From CAWANF01 sp963783355 (GTDB lineage Bacteria > Bacteroidota > Rhodothermia > Balneolales > DATFMH01): a stretch of 64,000 nt of DNA. The notes under the pieces were generated by a model. The model saw only the letters and a program-made list of their open reading frames with translations, was not told the origin of the DNA and did not search any database. The position numbers and the translations under genes are program-made. The stretch's first letter is position 1; each line of letters opens with the position of its first letter. The stretch covers positions 94,312-158,311 of the forward strand of contig CAWANF010000015.1 of assembly GCA_963783355.1 (NCBI GenBank), given 5' to 3'. Positions 27,816-36,182 of the stretch are shown here, in pieces.

Positions 27816-28955
27816 ATGTCTGCTATACAACTTACTAAATATGCAAAATCTATGAATTACAGTTTAAACGATTATCACCTTGCCGAAAAAATTCTTTCAT
27901 TCAGTGTCGGTTTACAAAAAGATGAAAATGTGATGATCCATCTCATCGGTCTGAATGGAATCGGTCTTGCAAGAGCATTAGCTGAAATTGCCCGAAAAAT
28001 GGAAGCGAAACCATTTGTACATATCAATGATACCGAAATAGATAGAATATTATTAGAAACCGGCAATCTTGATTTTTGGAAGTATCTGGCAGAACAAGAT
28101 CAATTGCCATTAATGAAAAAGATGGATGCCTATGTCGGAATTCGGGCAACTGAAAATATTTATGAGGCATCATCTGTCAGCAAAGAATCCAACCAAGCAT
28201 ATGCCGAAGAATATTTAAAACCGGTCCATTTTGAAGAACGCGTCAAACATACCAAATGGTGCATCATGCGCTATCCGTCACCGGCTTTCGCCATGAATGC
28301 CAAAATGTCTACTACCCTTTTCAACGATTATTTTTACAAGGCCTGTCTACTCGATTACAGTAAACTTAAGGAGGCAATGAAACCTTTGGAAGCACGTCTC
28401 AGAAAGGCAAAAATGGTTCATTTGAAAGGTGAGGGAACAGATATTGAATTATCCATAGAAGGGCAAAACTGGGTCCCTTGTTATGGAACACATAATATCC
28501 CCGATGGTGAAATATTTTCATCGCCGGTATTGGAATCCGTTAATGGCCAGATAAGCTATGCTGCTTCTGTTTACCAGGGAAAACCTTTTGAATTCGTGAA
28601 ATTGGTGGTTAAAGACGGAACGGTTATAGATTTTGATTCTTCCAATAACAGCGCCCTGGAAAATATCCTGGATACCGATGAAGGTGCCCGACGTTTTGGC
28701 GAATTCAGTTTCGGTACAAATCCGATTATTGAAAAACCAATGTACGATATCCTGTTTGATGAAAAAATTTACGGTTCCAACCATCTTACACTCGGACAAG
28801 ACTACGATGATGCTCCAAACGGCAATAAAAGTAATATTCATTGGGATTTGGTATGTATTGGAGCAGATGTTTACCTCGACGGGGAATTGATCAGGAAAGG
28901 CCGTTATTATATCCCTGATGATTTAAAAGTACTTAATCCGGATTCTTTATTGTAA
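27816..28955 (+). CDS. M29 family metallo-aminopeptidase
   Basis: 379 residues. M29 (thermophilic aminopeptidase, AmpS/PepS) enzymes bind two metals through Glu, His, Asp and Tyr residues in the C-terminal half. Matching segments are visible: GEGTDIELSI, then GTHNIPDGEIFSSPV with the metal-ligand Glu, EFSFGTNP, and NGKSNIHWDLV-like NGNKSNIHWDLV with His and Asp. The N-terminal half is the usual alpha/beta domain (LAEKILSFSVGLQKDENVMI). It releases N-terminal amino acids in the cytoplasm. A later ATG at 27852 (MNYSLNDYH) is also possible as start. It sits close behind the ABC ATPase, with no obvious functional link. Confidence 0.9.
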   Translation: MSAIQLTKYAKSMNYSLNDYHLAEKILSFSVGLQKDENVMIHLIGLNGIGLARALAEIARKMEAKPFVHINDTEIDRILLETGNLDFWKYLAEQDQLPLMKKMDAYVGIRATENIYEASSVSKESNQAYAEEYLKPVHFEERVKHTKWCIMRYPSPAFAMNAKMSTTLFNDYFYKACLLDYSKLKEAMKPLEARLRKAKMVHLKGEGTDIELSIEGQNWVPCYGTHNIPDGEIFSSPVLESVNGQISYAASVYQGKPFEFVKLVVKDGTVIDFDSSNNSALENILDTDEGARRFGEFSFGTNPIIEKPMYDILFDEKIYGSNHLTLGQDYDDAPNGNKSNIHWDLVCIGADVYLDGELIRKGRYYIPDDLKVLNPDSLL

Positions 28956-29074
28956 ACCTTCAGGGAAGGGAGCCGTGCCAGCAAATCAACCGGCACGGCT
29001 ATGGTGTTTGGGGTATGGGTAAGATCCTTGGGTGAGATCTTATGGGTAAAGCATGGGTATTTATTTGGTAAAAT

Positions 29075-29509
29075 TCATGCGACCAGCCTTTCTTCCATGC
29101 TGGTACTTTTTATTTCATAACTCATCAAACGTGTTCCGAGTTCTGAATAAATATGTTTCACAAAATTCTTATAAGCGTCCAGGCTTTTAACATGACTCTT
29201 TAAAATAGAAGGAGTCATATCTAAATGTTTTTTTACAAAGTAGCATAAGCTGTTATCGTCACCGAGGCCAACATCTAAAGCTACGGCATAATATATTTTG
29301 TCAGGGTTATAGTGTAGTTCTTCAACTATTTTTATCAGACGTACCTTTCTCAAAATTTGTTCAGGAGTCATACCGTAAAAATCTCTCGTCTGTCGCAGAA
29401 AATAAGATTTAGAATAGCCAGCTGAATGAGCCCAATCTTCAACTGTCTTAATCTTATCAATATTACGGATCAGATGAATTATGACATTTTTTACAGGTAC
29501 TTTACTCAT
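29075..29509 (-). CDS. Small AraC-type DNA-binding protein
   Basis: 144 residues, consisting almost only of the double helix-turn-helix. Helix pair one is TVEDWAHSAGYSKSYFLRQ; the linker FYGMTPEQILRKVRL matches the conserved AraC core (F-x-x-x-GxTPxxxLxxxRL). Helix pair two is YYAVALDVGLGDDNSLCYF, ending in KKHLDMTPS. There is no N-terminal effector domain, so it resembles the short SoxS/MarA-like type, whose abundance rather than ligand binding sets activity. It is a single gene between unrelated neighbours; targets unknown. Confidence 0.87.
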   Translation of the reverse strand: MSKVPVKNVIIHLIRNIDKIKTVEDWAHSAGYSKSYFLRQTRDFYGMTPEQILRKVRLIKIVEELHYNPDKIYYAVALDVGLGDDNSLCYFVKKHLDMTPSILKSHVKSLDAYKNFVKHIYSELGTRLMSYEIKSTSMEERLVA

Positions 29510-29735
29510 TTTTTATCCTCGTGAAATTGGCTCAAATCTTGCGCATTTGATCGGCCAAAACATGATTGCTAATAAATACTACTTCCCAAAAATCTGTATT
29601 CTATATTATTCCCTAACTTTTACTACAAGAGAGCAGGTAATCCCATTTGTTACATTTTTTTTAAGATTTAGAGAAGAAAAACGCAGCCCGCACCTTTATA
29701 TAAAATCGTAAACGATTATTATTTTTGCCTTTAAA

Positions 29736-29772
29736 CAAAAAAAGGATTCCCATTTTTTAGGAATCCTTTTAA
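29736..29772 (-). terminator. Terminator of clpB
   Basis: Stem AAAAGGATTCC/GGAATCCTTTT (29740-29750 with 29760-29770), with A's before and T's after, so it can work on both strands. It lies 17 bases beyond the clpB stop. Confidence 0.9.
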
Positions 29773-29788
29773 TTTTACTGAATTGGAA

Positions 29789-32422
29789 TCATTTTGCCCA
29801 CGATTTCACATCCTGATACACTTCCGGAAATTCAAGATGTTCACCATCGCCTGATACTTTGGCTTCAAATTCGGTCGGCCCTTCGCTTTCTTGAGACAAC
29901 AAGAGCTTTGCAAGTTTATTTACGACCTCTGTCTGTATGAGTCGTTTTAGCGGCCGTGCTCCATAAACCGGATCATATCCTCGTGCAGCCAGCCAATCTT
30001 TAACATCATCACTAACAATTAATGTTATTTGATTTTTTACCAACAACTTATGTACGTGTTGCAGCCGAATATCAACAATAGAACGCAGGTCGGCTTTTCC
30101 AAGCGGATGGAATACAATCACATCATCAACACGATTCAGAAACTCGGGACGAATCGTTTGTTTTAATAAATCCATTAGCTTATTTCTCAGTATATCATAT
30201 TCATCTTCCGAAAATGTCCCGCCGGTTTCCTGAATCTTATTTTGAATAAGATGGGAACCAATATTACTCGTCATAATAATGATGGTATTCTTGAAATCTA
30301 CGGTAACGCCCTTATTATCTGTTAATCTTCCATCATCGAGCACCTGCAGGAGGATATTAAACACATCAGGATGTGCTTTTTCTATCTCATCCAGCAATAC
30401 AACCGAATATGGACGCCGGCGCACAGCCTCTGTTAATTGACCCCCTTCTTCATATCCGACGTAACCCGGAGGCGCTCCAACGAGCCTGCTCACACTATGA
30501 CGTTCCATATACTCACTCATATCAATTCGGACCATCGCATTTTCATCATTAAACAAGTATTCCGCCAGGGACCGGGCCAGCTCGGTTTTCCCGACACCAG
30601 TCGATCCCAGGAATATAAATGAGCCGATTGGGCGCCCGATGTCCTGCAAGCCTGCACGTGAACGGCGAACGGCATTCGAAACAGCTTCAATGGCCTGTTC
30701 CTGTCCGATAACTCTTTTATGAAGTTCTTCTTCCATTAAAAGAAGTTTCTGACGCTCACTTTGCAGCATTTTCTTAACCGGGATGCCCGTCCATCTTGAA
30801 ACAATATCAGCAATGTCCTCATCTTCCACTTCTTCTTTCAACATAGCTCGGTTTTTCTGAACCTCGGCCAGTTTTTGATTCGCTTCTACCAGATCACTTT
30901 CCAGTTTTTTGATGGTTCCGTAGCGTAATTCGGCAACGCGTTCATATTCGCTATTTCGTTCCGCTTTATCCGCTTCCTGTTTTGCAGCTTCAATAGCCTG
31001 TTTCATTCCCCGAATATTTTGAATCAGATCTTTCTCAGTCTTCCAGTGCGTTTTAAGCATATCTCGCTGTTCTTCGAGATCGGCAATTTCCCTGGAAATA
31101 CTTTCGATTTTGACCTTGTCATTTTCACGTTTTAAAGCCTGACGCTCAATCTCTAACTGACGAATCTGACGATCGATGTTATCCAACTCCTCGGGCATCG
31201 AGTCGATTTCCAGCCGTAATTTTGAAGCAGCTTCATCAATCAAATCAATGGCCTTATCCGGGAGGAAACGGCCGGCAATATAACGATGAGATAGTTCAGC
31301 TGCTGCCACGATAGCGGAATCTGTAATCCGAACCCCATGATGCAGTTCATAACGCTCTTTTAGTCCGCGCAAAATAGATACAGTGTCTTCTACCGATGGT
31401 TCCCCAACGAATACGGTCTGCAACCGGCGTTCCAGGGCTTTATCCTTTTCGATAAATTTTCTATACTCGGCCAATGTAGTGGCACCAATAGCTTTCAATT
31501 CACCCCTTGCCAGGCTCGGTTTCAAAATATTGGCGGCATCCATGGCTCCCTCAGTAGCTCCGGCACCTACCAGTGTATGGATTTCATCGATAAACAGAAT
31601 AATTTCGCCATCGGAGTCGCTGACTTCCTTCACAACGGCTTTTAAACGATCCTCAAATTCACCTCTGAATTTTGTGCCGGCAATAAGCGCACCCATATCC
31701 AAAGCGACAACGCGTTTGGTTTTCAAACCTTCGGGAACATCTCCTTTTACGATTCGGAGAGCCAAACCTTCGGCAATGGCCGTTTTACCAACACCCGGTT
31801 CGCCGATAAGTACAGGATTATTTTTCGTCCTGCGGGTTAATATCTGCATGACCCGGCGGATTTCGTGGTCACGTCCAATTACCGGATCCAGTTTATTTTT
31901 TTCTGCAAGTTCATTCAAATCACGTGCAAAACGTTTTAATGCCTGGTAACGGCTTTCCGCATTTGGATCATCCACTTTTTGTGAACCGCGAACATCCTGT
32001 AAAATTTTAAGGACATTTTCACGATTGACTCCGGATTGACGTAATAGCTTTCCGATGTCACTCTTACTATCAATCATTCCAATAAGTATGTGCTCGGAAC
32101 TGATGTACTCATCACCCAGTTCACTTGCTGATTTCTGGGCATTATCAAAAATCTCTTTGGAATCGTTCGACAGGTACTGACCTGATACCGACGCACCTTT
32201 CACTACCGGCAACTGAGCTATTTGCTTATCTAATTCTGCCGTTAAACTTTGAACCTGTACTCCCAGTTTCTTCAAAACGGTTAAAACGATGCTATCGGGA
32301 TCAGATATCATGATCTTCAACAAATGAGATGGCTCCAATGCCTGATGATTTCGGTTGGATGCCATATCCAAAGCACTCTGGATAGATTCCTGAGCTTTTA
32401 GTGTAAACTTATTAAAATTCAT
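29789..32422 (-). CDS. clpB: ClpB disaggregase chaperone
   Basis: 877 residues, full length. The N-terminal Clp repeats (1-150) are followed by AAA+ domain 1 with Walker A GEPGVGKTAIAEG and Walker B EIILFIDEIHTL. The long coiled-coil middle domain (about 410-540, rich in Glu/Lys/Arg) distinguishes ClpB from ClpA/ClpC. AAA+ domain 2 has GSTGVGKTELARSLAE and SVVLLDEIEKAHPD. No IGF/L loop for ClpP is expected or seen. It works with DnaK/DnaJ to dissolve protein aggregates. It heads no operon; a DnaJ-like gene lies 122 bases upstream on the same strand. No CIRCE element is visible at its promoter. Confidence 0.98.
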   Translation of the reverse strand: MNFNKFTLKAQESIQSALDMASNRNHQALEPSHLLKIMISDPDSIVLTVLKKLGVQVQSLTAELDKQIAQLPVVKGASVSGQYLSNDSKEIFDNAQKSASELGDEYISSEHILIGMIDSKSDIGKLLRQSGVNRENVLKILQDVRGSQKVDDPNAESRYQALKRFARDLNELAEKNKLDPVIGRDHEIRRVMQILTRRTKNNPVLIGEPGVGKTAIAEGLALRIVKGDVPEGLKTKRVVALDMGALIAGTKFRGEFEDRLKAVVKEVSDSDGEIILFIDEIHTLVGAGATEGAMDAANILKPSLARGELKAIGATTLAEYRKFIEKDKALERRLQTVFVGEPSVEDTVSILRGLKERYELHHGVRITDSAIVAAAELSHRYIAGRFLPDKAIDLIDEAASKLRLEIDSMPEELDNIDRQIRQLEIERQALKRENDKVKIESISREIADLEEQRDMLKTHWKTEKDLIQNIRGMKQAIEAAKQEADKAERNSEYERVAELRYGTIKKLESDLVEANQKLAEVQKNRAMLKEEVEDEDIADIVSRWTGIPVKKMLQSERQKLLLMEEELHKRVIGQEQAIEAVSNAVRRSRAGLQDIGRPIGSFIFLGSTGVGKTELARSLAEYLFNDENAMVRIDMSEYMERHSVSRLVGAPPGYVGYEEGGQLTEAVRRRPYSVVLLDEIEKAHPDVFNILLQVLDDGRLTDNKGVTVDFKNTIIIMTSNIGSHLIQNKIQETGGTFSEDEYDILRNKLMDLLKQTIRPEFLNRVDDVIVFHPLGKADLRSIVDIRLQHVHKLLVKNQITLIVSDDVKDWLAARGYDPVYGARPLKRLIQTEVVNKLAKLLLSQESEGPTEFEAKVSGDGEHLEFPEVYQDVKSWAK

Positions 32423-32544
32423 AATTTATTCTGATTTATATATTCGTTTTATCTGGAAAGATTAAAGGCATATATCATACCAATTTCTGAATACTGACTT
32501 TTTTTCATGATTTTTGAAACGAAAGAATGCATGACCTGAAGATT

Positions 32545-33504
32545 TTATATATGATTTGTTTTTTGATGCTTAGCCAGTTTTTCAAATAATTCTTTTTCTT
32601 CGCTGCTCAGATGTGTCGGAAGTTTTACTTTTAACCTTACGAACAGATCGCCAAATTTATCACTCTTGAAAACGGGCATGCCCTGTCCTTTCAGACGCAT
32701 GAGTTTATCGTTCTGACTACCGGCAGGAATCGTCAATTTAAGTGAACCGCTTAATGTTGGCACATGAATTTTACCACCGAGTACCATGGCATATAAATCA
32801 ATGGTTTGATTTACGTACAGGTTATCATCTTTTCGTTCAAAACGTGCATCGGGTATAATTTTCACGATAAGATATAAATCTCCCGAATTTCCGCCACCGG
32901 CTCCTGAGTAACCCTTACCCTTCAGTTTCAGTTTTTGACCATCACGGATTCCCCTTGGGATTTTAACACGCATTTGCTGCCCATTTAACTCGAAACTCCT
33001 TGTCGAACCGCTATACGCTTCCTGTAACGATATTTTTAATTCGGCTTCCACATCCTGCCCCGGACGCTGGGCATTCCACATACCACCGAATGGGGAACGT
33101 GCCGTTCTTTGAGCACCGCCCATTCGTCCGCCAAACAAGCCTTCAAAAAAATCGGAGAATCCCCGACCAAAAATATCCCCGATATCACCCTGAAACTGAG
33201 TGGATTGGTGAAATCCACCAGGTTGAGAAGTCCAGCGAGACCAGTCAAAGTCTTCAGCACGCCCACCTGATTGCTGGTATTGTTTCCAATTGGAACCTAC
33301 TTTGTCGTACAGACTTCTTTTTTCCGAATCCTTCAGCACTTCATAGGCTTCCTGTACATCTTTAAACTTTTTCTCTGCTTCCGCATTATCAGGATTTACA
33401 TCAGGATGTAGTTTTGAAGCCAATTTTCGGTATGCCTTTTTTATCTCGCTGGCATCTGCCTTTTTGCTAACACCCAAAATCTTGTAATAATCTTTATAAT
33501 CCAT
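32545..33504 (-). CDS. DnaJ-class co-chaperone without zinc finger (CbpA-like)
   Basis: 319 residues. The J domain (1-70) has the essential HPD motif in ASKLHPDVNPD. A Gly/Phe-rich linker with GDIFGRGFSDFFEGLFGG and Arg follows, then a two-part client-binding domain (RVKIPRGIRDGQKLKLKGKG ... LRLKGQGMP). The CxxCxGxG zinc repeats of true DnaJ are absent, so it belongs to the CbpA/DnaJ type B group. It stimulates DnaK ATPase. Upstream on the minus strand are a TATAAT-like box and a TGTCACA-N14-TGTGACA palindrome that may control it. Confidence 0.93.
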   Translation of the reverse strand: MDYKDYYKILGVSKKADASEIKKAYRKLASKLHPDVNPDNAEAEKKFKDVQEAYEVLKDSEKRSLYDKVGSNWKQYQQSGGRAEDFDWSRWTSQPGGFHQSTQFQGDIGDIFGRGFSDFFEGLFGGRMGGAQRTARSPFGGMWNAQRPGQDVEAELKISLQEAYSGSTRSFELNGQQMRVKIPRGIRDGQKLKLKGKGYSGAGGGNSGDLYLIVKIIPDARFERKDDNLYVNQTIDLYAMVLGGKIHVPTLSGSLKLTIPAGSQNDKLMRLKGQGMPVFKSDKFGDLFVRLKVKLPTHLSSEEKELFEKLAKHQKTNHI

Positions 33505-33549
33505 ATTCTGCCAGGTTTAACCACTCAAATAATTATAGTCACGTAACAA

Positions 33550-33577
33550 TGTCACAATTTTCTTCAGAAATGTGACA
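33550..33577 (-). promoter_or_regulatory. Palindromic operator candidate upstream of the DnaJ-like gene
   Basis: TGTCACA (33550-33556) and TGTGACA (33571-33577) are perfect inverted arms around 14 bases, 45 bases before the start codon. A further GTGAC half-site lies just downstream, and then TATAAT on the minus strand, so the palindrome overlaps the expected -35 region. It is neither CIRCE nor the HspR box. I did not find the same arms upstream of clpB, htrA or hsp20. Confidence 0.5.
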
Positions 33578-33670
33578 CTTTAATACTCAATGTCTTATCA
33601 ATATGCTACTATAATTCATAGCAAAATGCCTGCCAAAAAATAAATATTTAAAGAAAATTCAGATACTCAT

Positions 33671-33716
33671 AAAAAAAGGCCCCTGTCATTTTCGACAGGA
33701 GCCTTTAATCATCCTA
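33671..33716 (-). terminator. Terminator of the HtrA gene
   Basis: Thirteen-base stem (33675-33687 with 33694-33706, one C-A mismatch), with an A-run on the plus strand giving a minus-strand T-tract; 13 bases beyond the htrA stop. Confidence 0.88.
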
Positions 33717-33728
33717 ATTGCTCACTCA

Positions 33729-35222
33729 TTAATAAATTTTGAATGCCATAAAGAATGAATTGTTTTGTCTGGTAACGCGCAGCAATACAACACTTCCTTT
33801 GTGTATTCCCTTAATTGCATTATCAAAATCATCGACATTACGAACAGGTTTACGATTCACAGCATTGATTACATCGCCTTCCTGTAAACCGGATTGATAA
33901 GCCGAACCATGATGATCGATATTGGTAACGACAACCCCTTCGGTATTATCTGGTATGCGATATTTTTGAGCGTTACTGTTTGTGATATTGCCAACTGAGA
34001 AATTAAGGAGATCCTGAGCGCTTTTACCGGAGGATGAACGGCCCATTTCAGTTCCTTTACTATTGAGTTCTCCCAGTTTTACCGTGTACTGTTTGTCTTT
34101 GCCATCTCTTAAAACGGTGACCGTAACTTCCGTTCCTGGTTTTGTGCTTGCGATTTGATTGCGAAGTTCATTAGCACTGTCCATTTCTTTACCATTCAGC
34201 TTGATGATAATATCACCCTTTTTCAATCCGGCTTTAGCGGCAGGGCCACCTGGACTTACTGATTGAACCAGGGCACCTTTGTCGTCTTTAATGTCAAATG
34301 CCTGAGCCATGAGATCATCCATCTGGCTGATCTCAACGCCCAGCTCACCCCGTTTAACTTTTCCATATTTAATTATGGAATCCATAACCCATTTGGCCAT
34401 ATTCACCGGAATGGCAAAACCAATACCCTGGTAACCACCCGATTCGGTAGCGATAGCTGAATTGATACCTACTAATTGACCGTATAGGTTTACTAATGGT
34501 CCTCCGGAATTACCGGGGTTAATAGCAGCATCGGTTTGAATAAAATCCTCATAAGAAGCGAGATGTAAATTATCACGGCCTTTTGCACTCACGATACCCA
34601 TCGTAACGGTATTATGCAGGCCTCTGTCGAGAGGGCTTCCTACGGCCATAACAATCTGACCAACTTTCAAATTATCACTGTTGCCAAAATGGATAACCGG
34701 CAGATTCTTGGCGTTTACTTTAACAACAGCTAAATCGGTTTCGGGGTCGGTCCCGATCACTTTTGCCGGCAATTCTTTACCGCCATAGATCCGAACCATA
34801 ATAGAGTCGGCGTGACTAACAACGTGATTGTTCGTCAGGATATATCCGTCTTTGGAAACGATAATTCCTGATCCCATACCCTGTTCAACCTGAGGAGGTT
34901 GCTGCATTTGGAAACCATTACCAAAAAATTGTTGAAACGGACCCATATTCATAGGGACTTGTTTCCCTTTAATTTCTTTTCGCACAAAAATGGTAACTAC
35001 AGTAGGATTTGTTGTTTTGGCAATCTTCGCAAGTGCGTCATCCAGATTTTTCAGTGTTTCAAATGATTTATCCTGTTTATTAATTATACCTTTTTGATAA
35101 GTGTGTGGATAAACAAACATTGAGGCATTAGCGATATCCCCGTTTGTTGAAAACCGAAACACCAGGACAGCTAAAATAATAGTTGCAGCCGCATAAATTA
35201 TTTTAGGAAAACGATTATTCAT
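33729..35222 (-). CDS. Periplasmic serine protease, HtrA/DegP type
   Basis: 497 residues. An N-terminal hydrophobic segment (IIYAAATIILAVLVFRF) acts as a membrane anchor or signal. The trypsin-like domain has catalytic His133 in ILTNNHVV, Asp163 in DPETDLAVVKV and Ser239 in INPGNSGGPLV. Two PDZ domains follow, about 290-385 (GELGVEISQM ... GLKKGDIIIKLNG) and about 410-497 (EGVVVTNIDHHGSAYQSGL ... GDVINAVNRKPV). It degrades or refolds damaged envelope proteins. A Gln-rich LA-like loop lies around residues 90-112. It sits in a stress cluster with Hsp20, a DnaJ-like protein and ClpB, and has its own terminator. Confidence 0.96.
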   Translation of the reverse strand: MNNRFPKIIYAAATIILAVLVFRFSTNGDIANASMFVYPHTYQKGIINKQDKSFETLKNLDDALAKIAKTTNPTVVTIFVRKEIKGKQVPMNMGPFQQFFGNGFQMQQPPQVEQGMGSGIIVSKDGYILTNNHVVSHADSIMVRIYGGKELPAKVIGTDPETDLAVVKVNAKNLPVIHFGNSDNLKVGQIVMAVGSPLDRGLHNTVTMGIVSAKGRDNLHLASYEDFIQTDAAINPGNSGGPLVNLYGQLVGINSAIATESGGYQGIGFAIPVNMAKWVMDSIIKYGKVKRGELGVEISQMDDLMAQAFDIKDDKGALVQSVSPGGPAAKAGLKKGDIIIKLNGKEMDSANELRNQIASTKPGTEVTVTVLRDGKDKQYTVKLGELNSKGTEMGRSSSGKSAQDLLNFSVGNITNSNAQKYRIPDNTEGVVVTNIDHHGSAYQSGLQEGDVINAVNRKPVRNVDDFDNAIKGIHKGSVVLLRVTRQNNSFFMAFKIY

Positions 35223-35390
35223 TTCTAATCTCCTTTTATTCGCTCGTATCTTTTAAAGTTTAATATCAGCAAATCGTAACGTCAGTATTTTTGATTCATT
35301 TAATGAGTAAAAACACAAAACTTGTTAATTTATTGTATTTATTATCATATATAATCTTTTCATCCGGAATACGTTATTTAGGGTTTTCAT

Positions 35391-35430
35391 AAAAAAAGGG
35401 GATACAATTCCTTGTATCCCCTTTTTTCTT
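35391..35430 (-). terminator. Strong terminator of the Hsp20 gene
   Basis: A perfect 16-bp stem (35392-35407 with 35412-35427) with a four-base TTCC loop, flanked by A's and T's so that it works in both directions. Confidence 0.92.
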
Positions 35431-35474
35431 ATCAACCATGGAGACTTTCTTAACTTAATAATATGGTCTCTCTT

Positions 35475-35921
35475 TTATTTGATATCTATTTTTCTGCTCA
35501 CTTCACTTTCTTTTTTAGTCAGAATCAGATTCAAAATGCCATTTTCGAATTTGGCATCAATGCTTTCTTTATCAATAGCTTCATCTAAAACAAATGAGCG
35601 GCTGAATGTTCCGTAACCACTTTCGAGCAAGTGATATCGTTTATTTTTTTCTTCTTTTTCAAACTTACGCTCACCGCTAATGGTTAATTTATTCTTATCG
35701 AGATTTACCGAGATATCCTCTCTCTTCATTCCCGGCAATTCAACTTTAATATAATATGACTTATCGTCTTCGCTGATATCAACATTAGGATGGAATGTAT
35801 TGTTTTTGGATGCTACGGCATCACTGAAAAATTCATCTAAAATATCGCTGAAGCGAACAGGCATTGAAGTGAAGTCCATCAAATCGGTTGGTGATATTGG
35901 TGAATATTTCGTGAGTTTCAT
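35475..35921 (-). CDS. Small heat-shock protein, Hsp20/alpha-crystallin family
   Basis: 148 residues. The alpha-crystallin domain spans about 45-140: VDISEDDKSYYIKVELPGMKRE, split by family pattern, then LTISGERKFE, GTFSRSFVLDEAID and the conserved FENGILNLILTKK (A-x-x-x-GxLxL type motif). The short N-terminal arm contains FSDILDEFFSD. The C-terminal tail SRKIDIK provides an I-x-I anchoring motif. It is an ATP-independent holdase for unfolding proteins. It lies upstream of htrA on the same strand but has its own terminator, so it is transcribed alone. Confidence 0.96.
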   Translation of the reverse strand: MKLTKYSPISPTDLMDFTSMPVRFSDILDEFFSDAVASKNNTFHPNVDISEDDKSYYIKVELPGMKREDISVNLDKNKLTISGERKFEKEEKNKRYHLLESGYGTFSRSFVLDEAIDKESIDAKFENGILNLILTKKESEVSRKIDIK

Positions 35922-36127
35922 AATTATGATCTCCGTTTGTTTGTTCTTGGTTTCTCAATTACATTTTACCATAAAACAAAAGTCGTACCATTCCGCTTTT
36001 TCAAAGAATTAATGAAATATTTTCATATAGCCTGTTGAATGGTCAGTATGAACCCTGCACGAATGACATTCACAGTTTAATTTCGTCAGGCTGTCCTGCA
36101 CTTTTTGCAGATATTCTCAGTCTTAAA

Positions 36128-36165
36128 TAAAAAAAGCCCATACTTATTAAGGTATGAGCTTTATA
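36128..36165 (-). terminator. Terminator of the DAHP synthase gene
   Basis: AAAGCCCATAC (36133-36143) pairs with GTATGAGCTTT (36152-36162), one mismatch, with a plus-strand A-run giving a T-tract on the minus strand; 18 bases beyond the stop. Confidence 0.82.
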
Positions 36166-36182
36166 AAAGAGCATTATCCGAA

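Noticed and set aside
31383..31949. 188-codon open frame opposite clpB
   Set aside because: Antisense shadow of a highly conserved gene; composition is Ser/Arg/Pro-rich as expected of a complementary frame, with no ribosome site.
29789..35921. CIRCE or HspR operators in the stress cluster
   Set aside because: Neither TTAGCACTC-N9-GAGTGCTAA nor CTTGAGT-N7-ACTCAAG occurs in these promoters.
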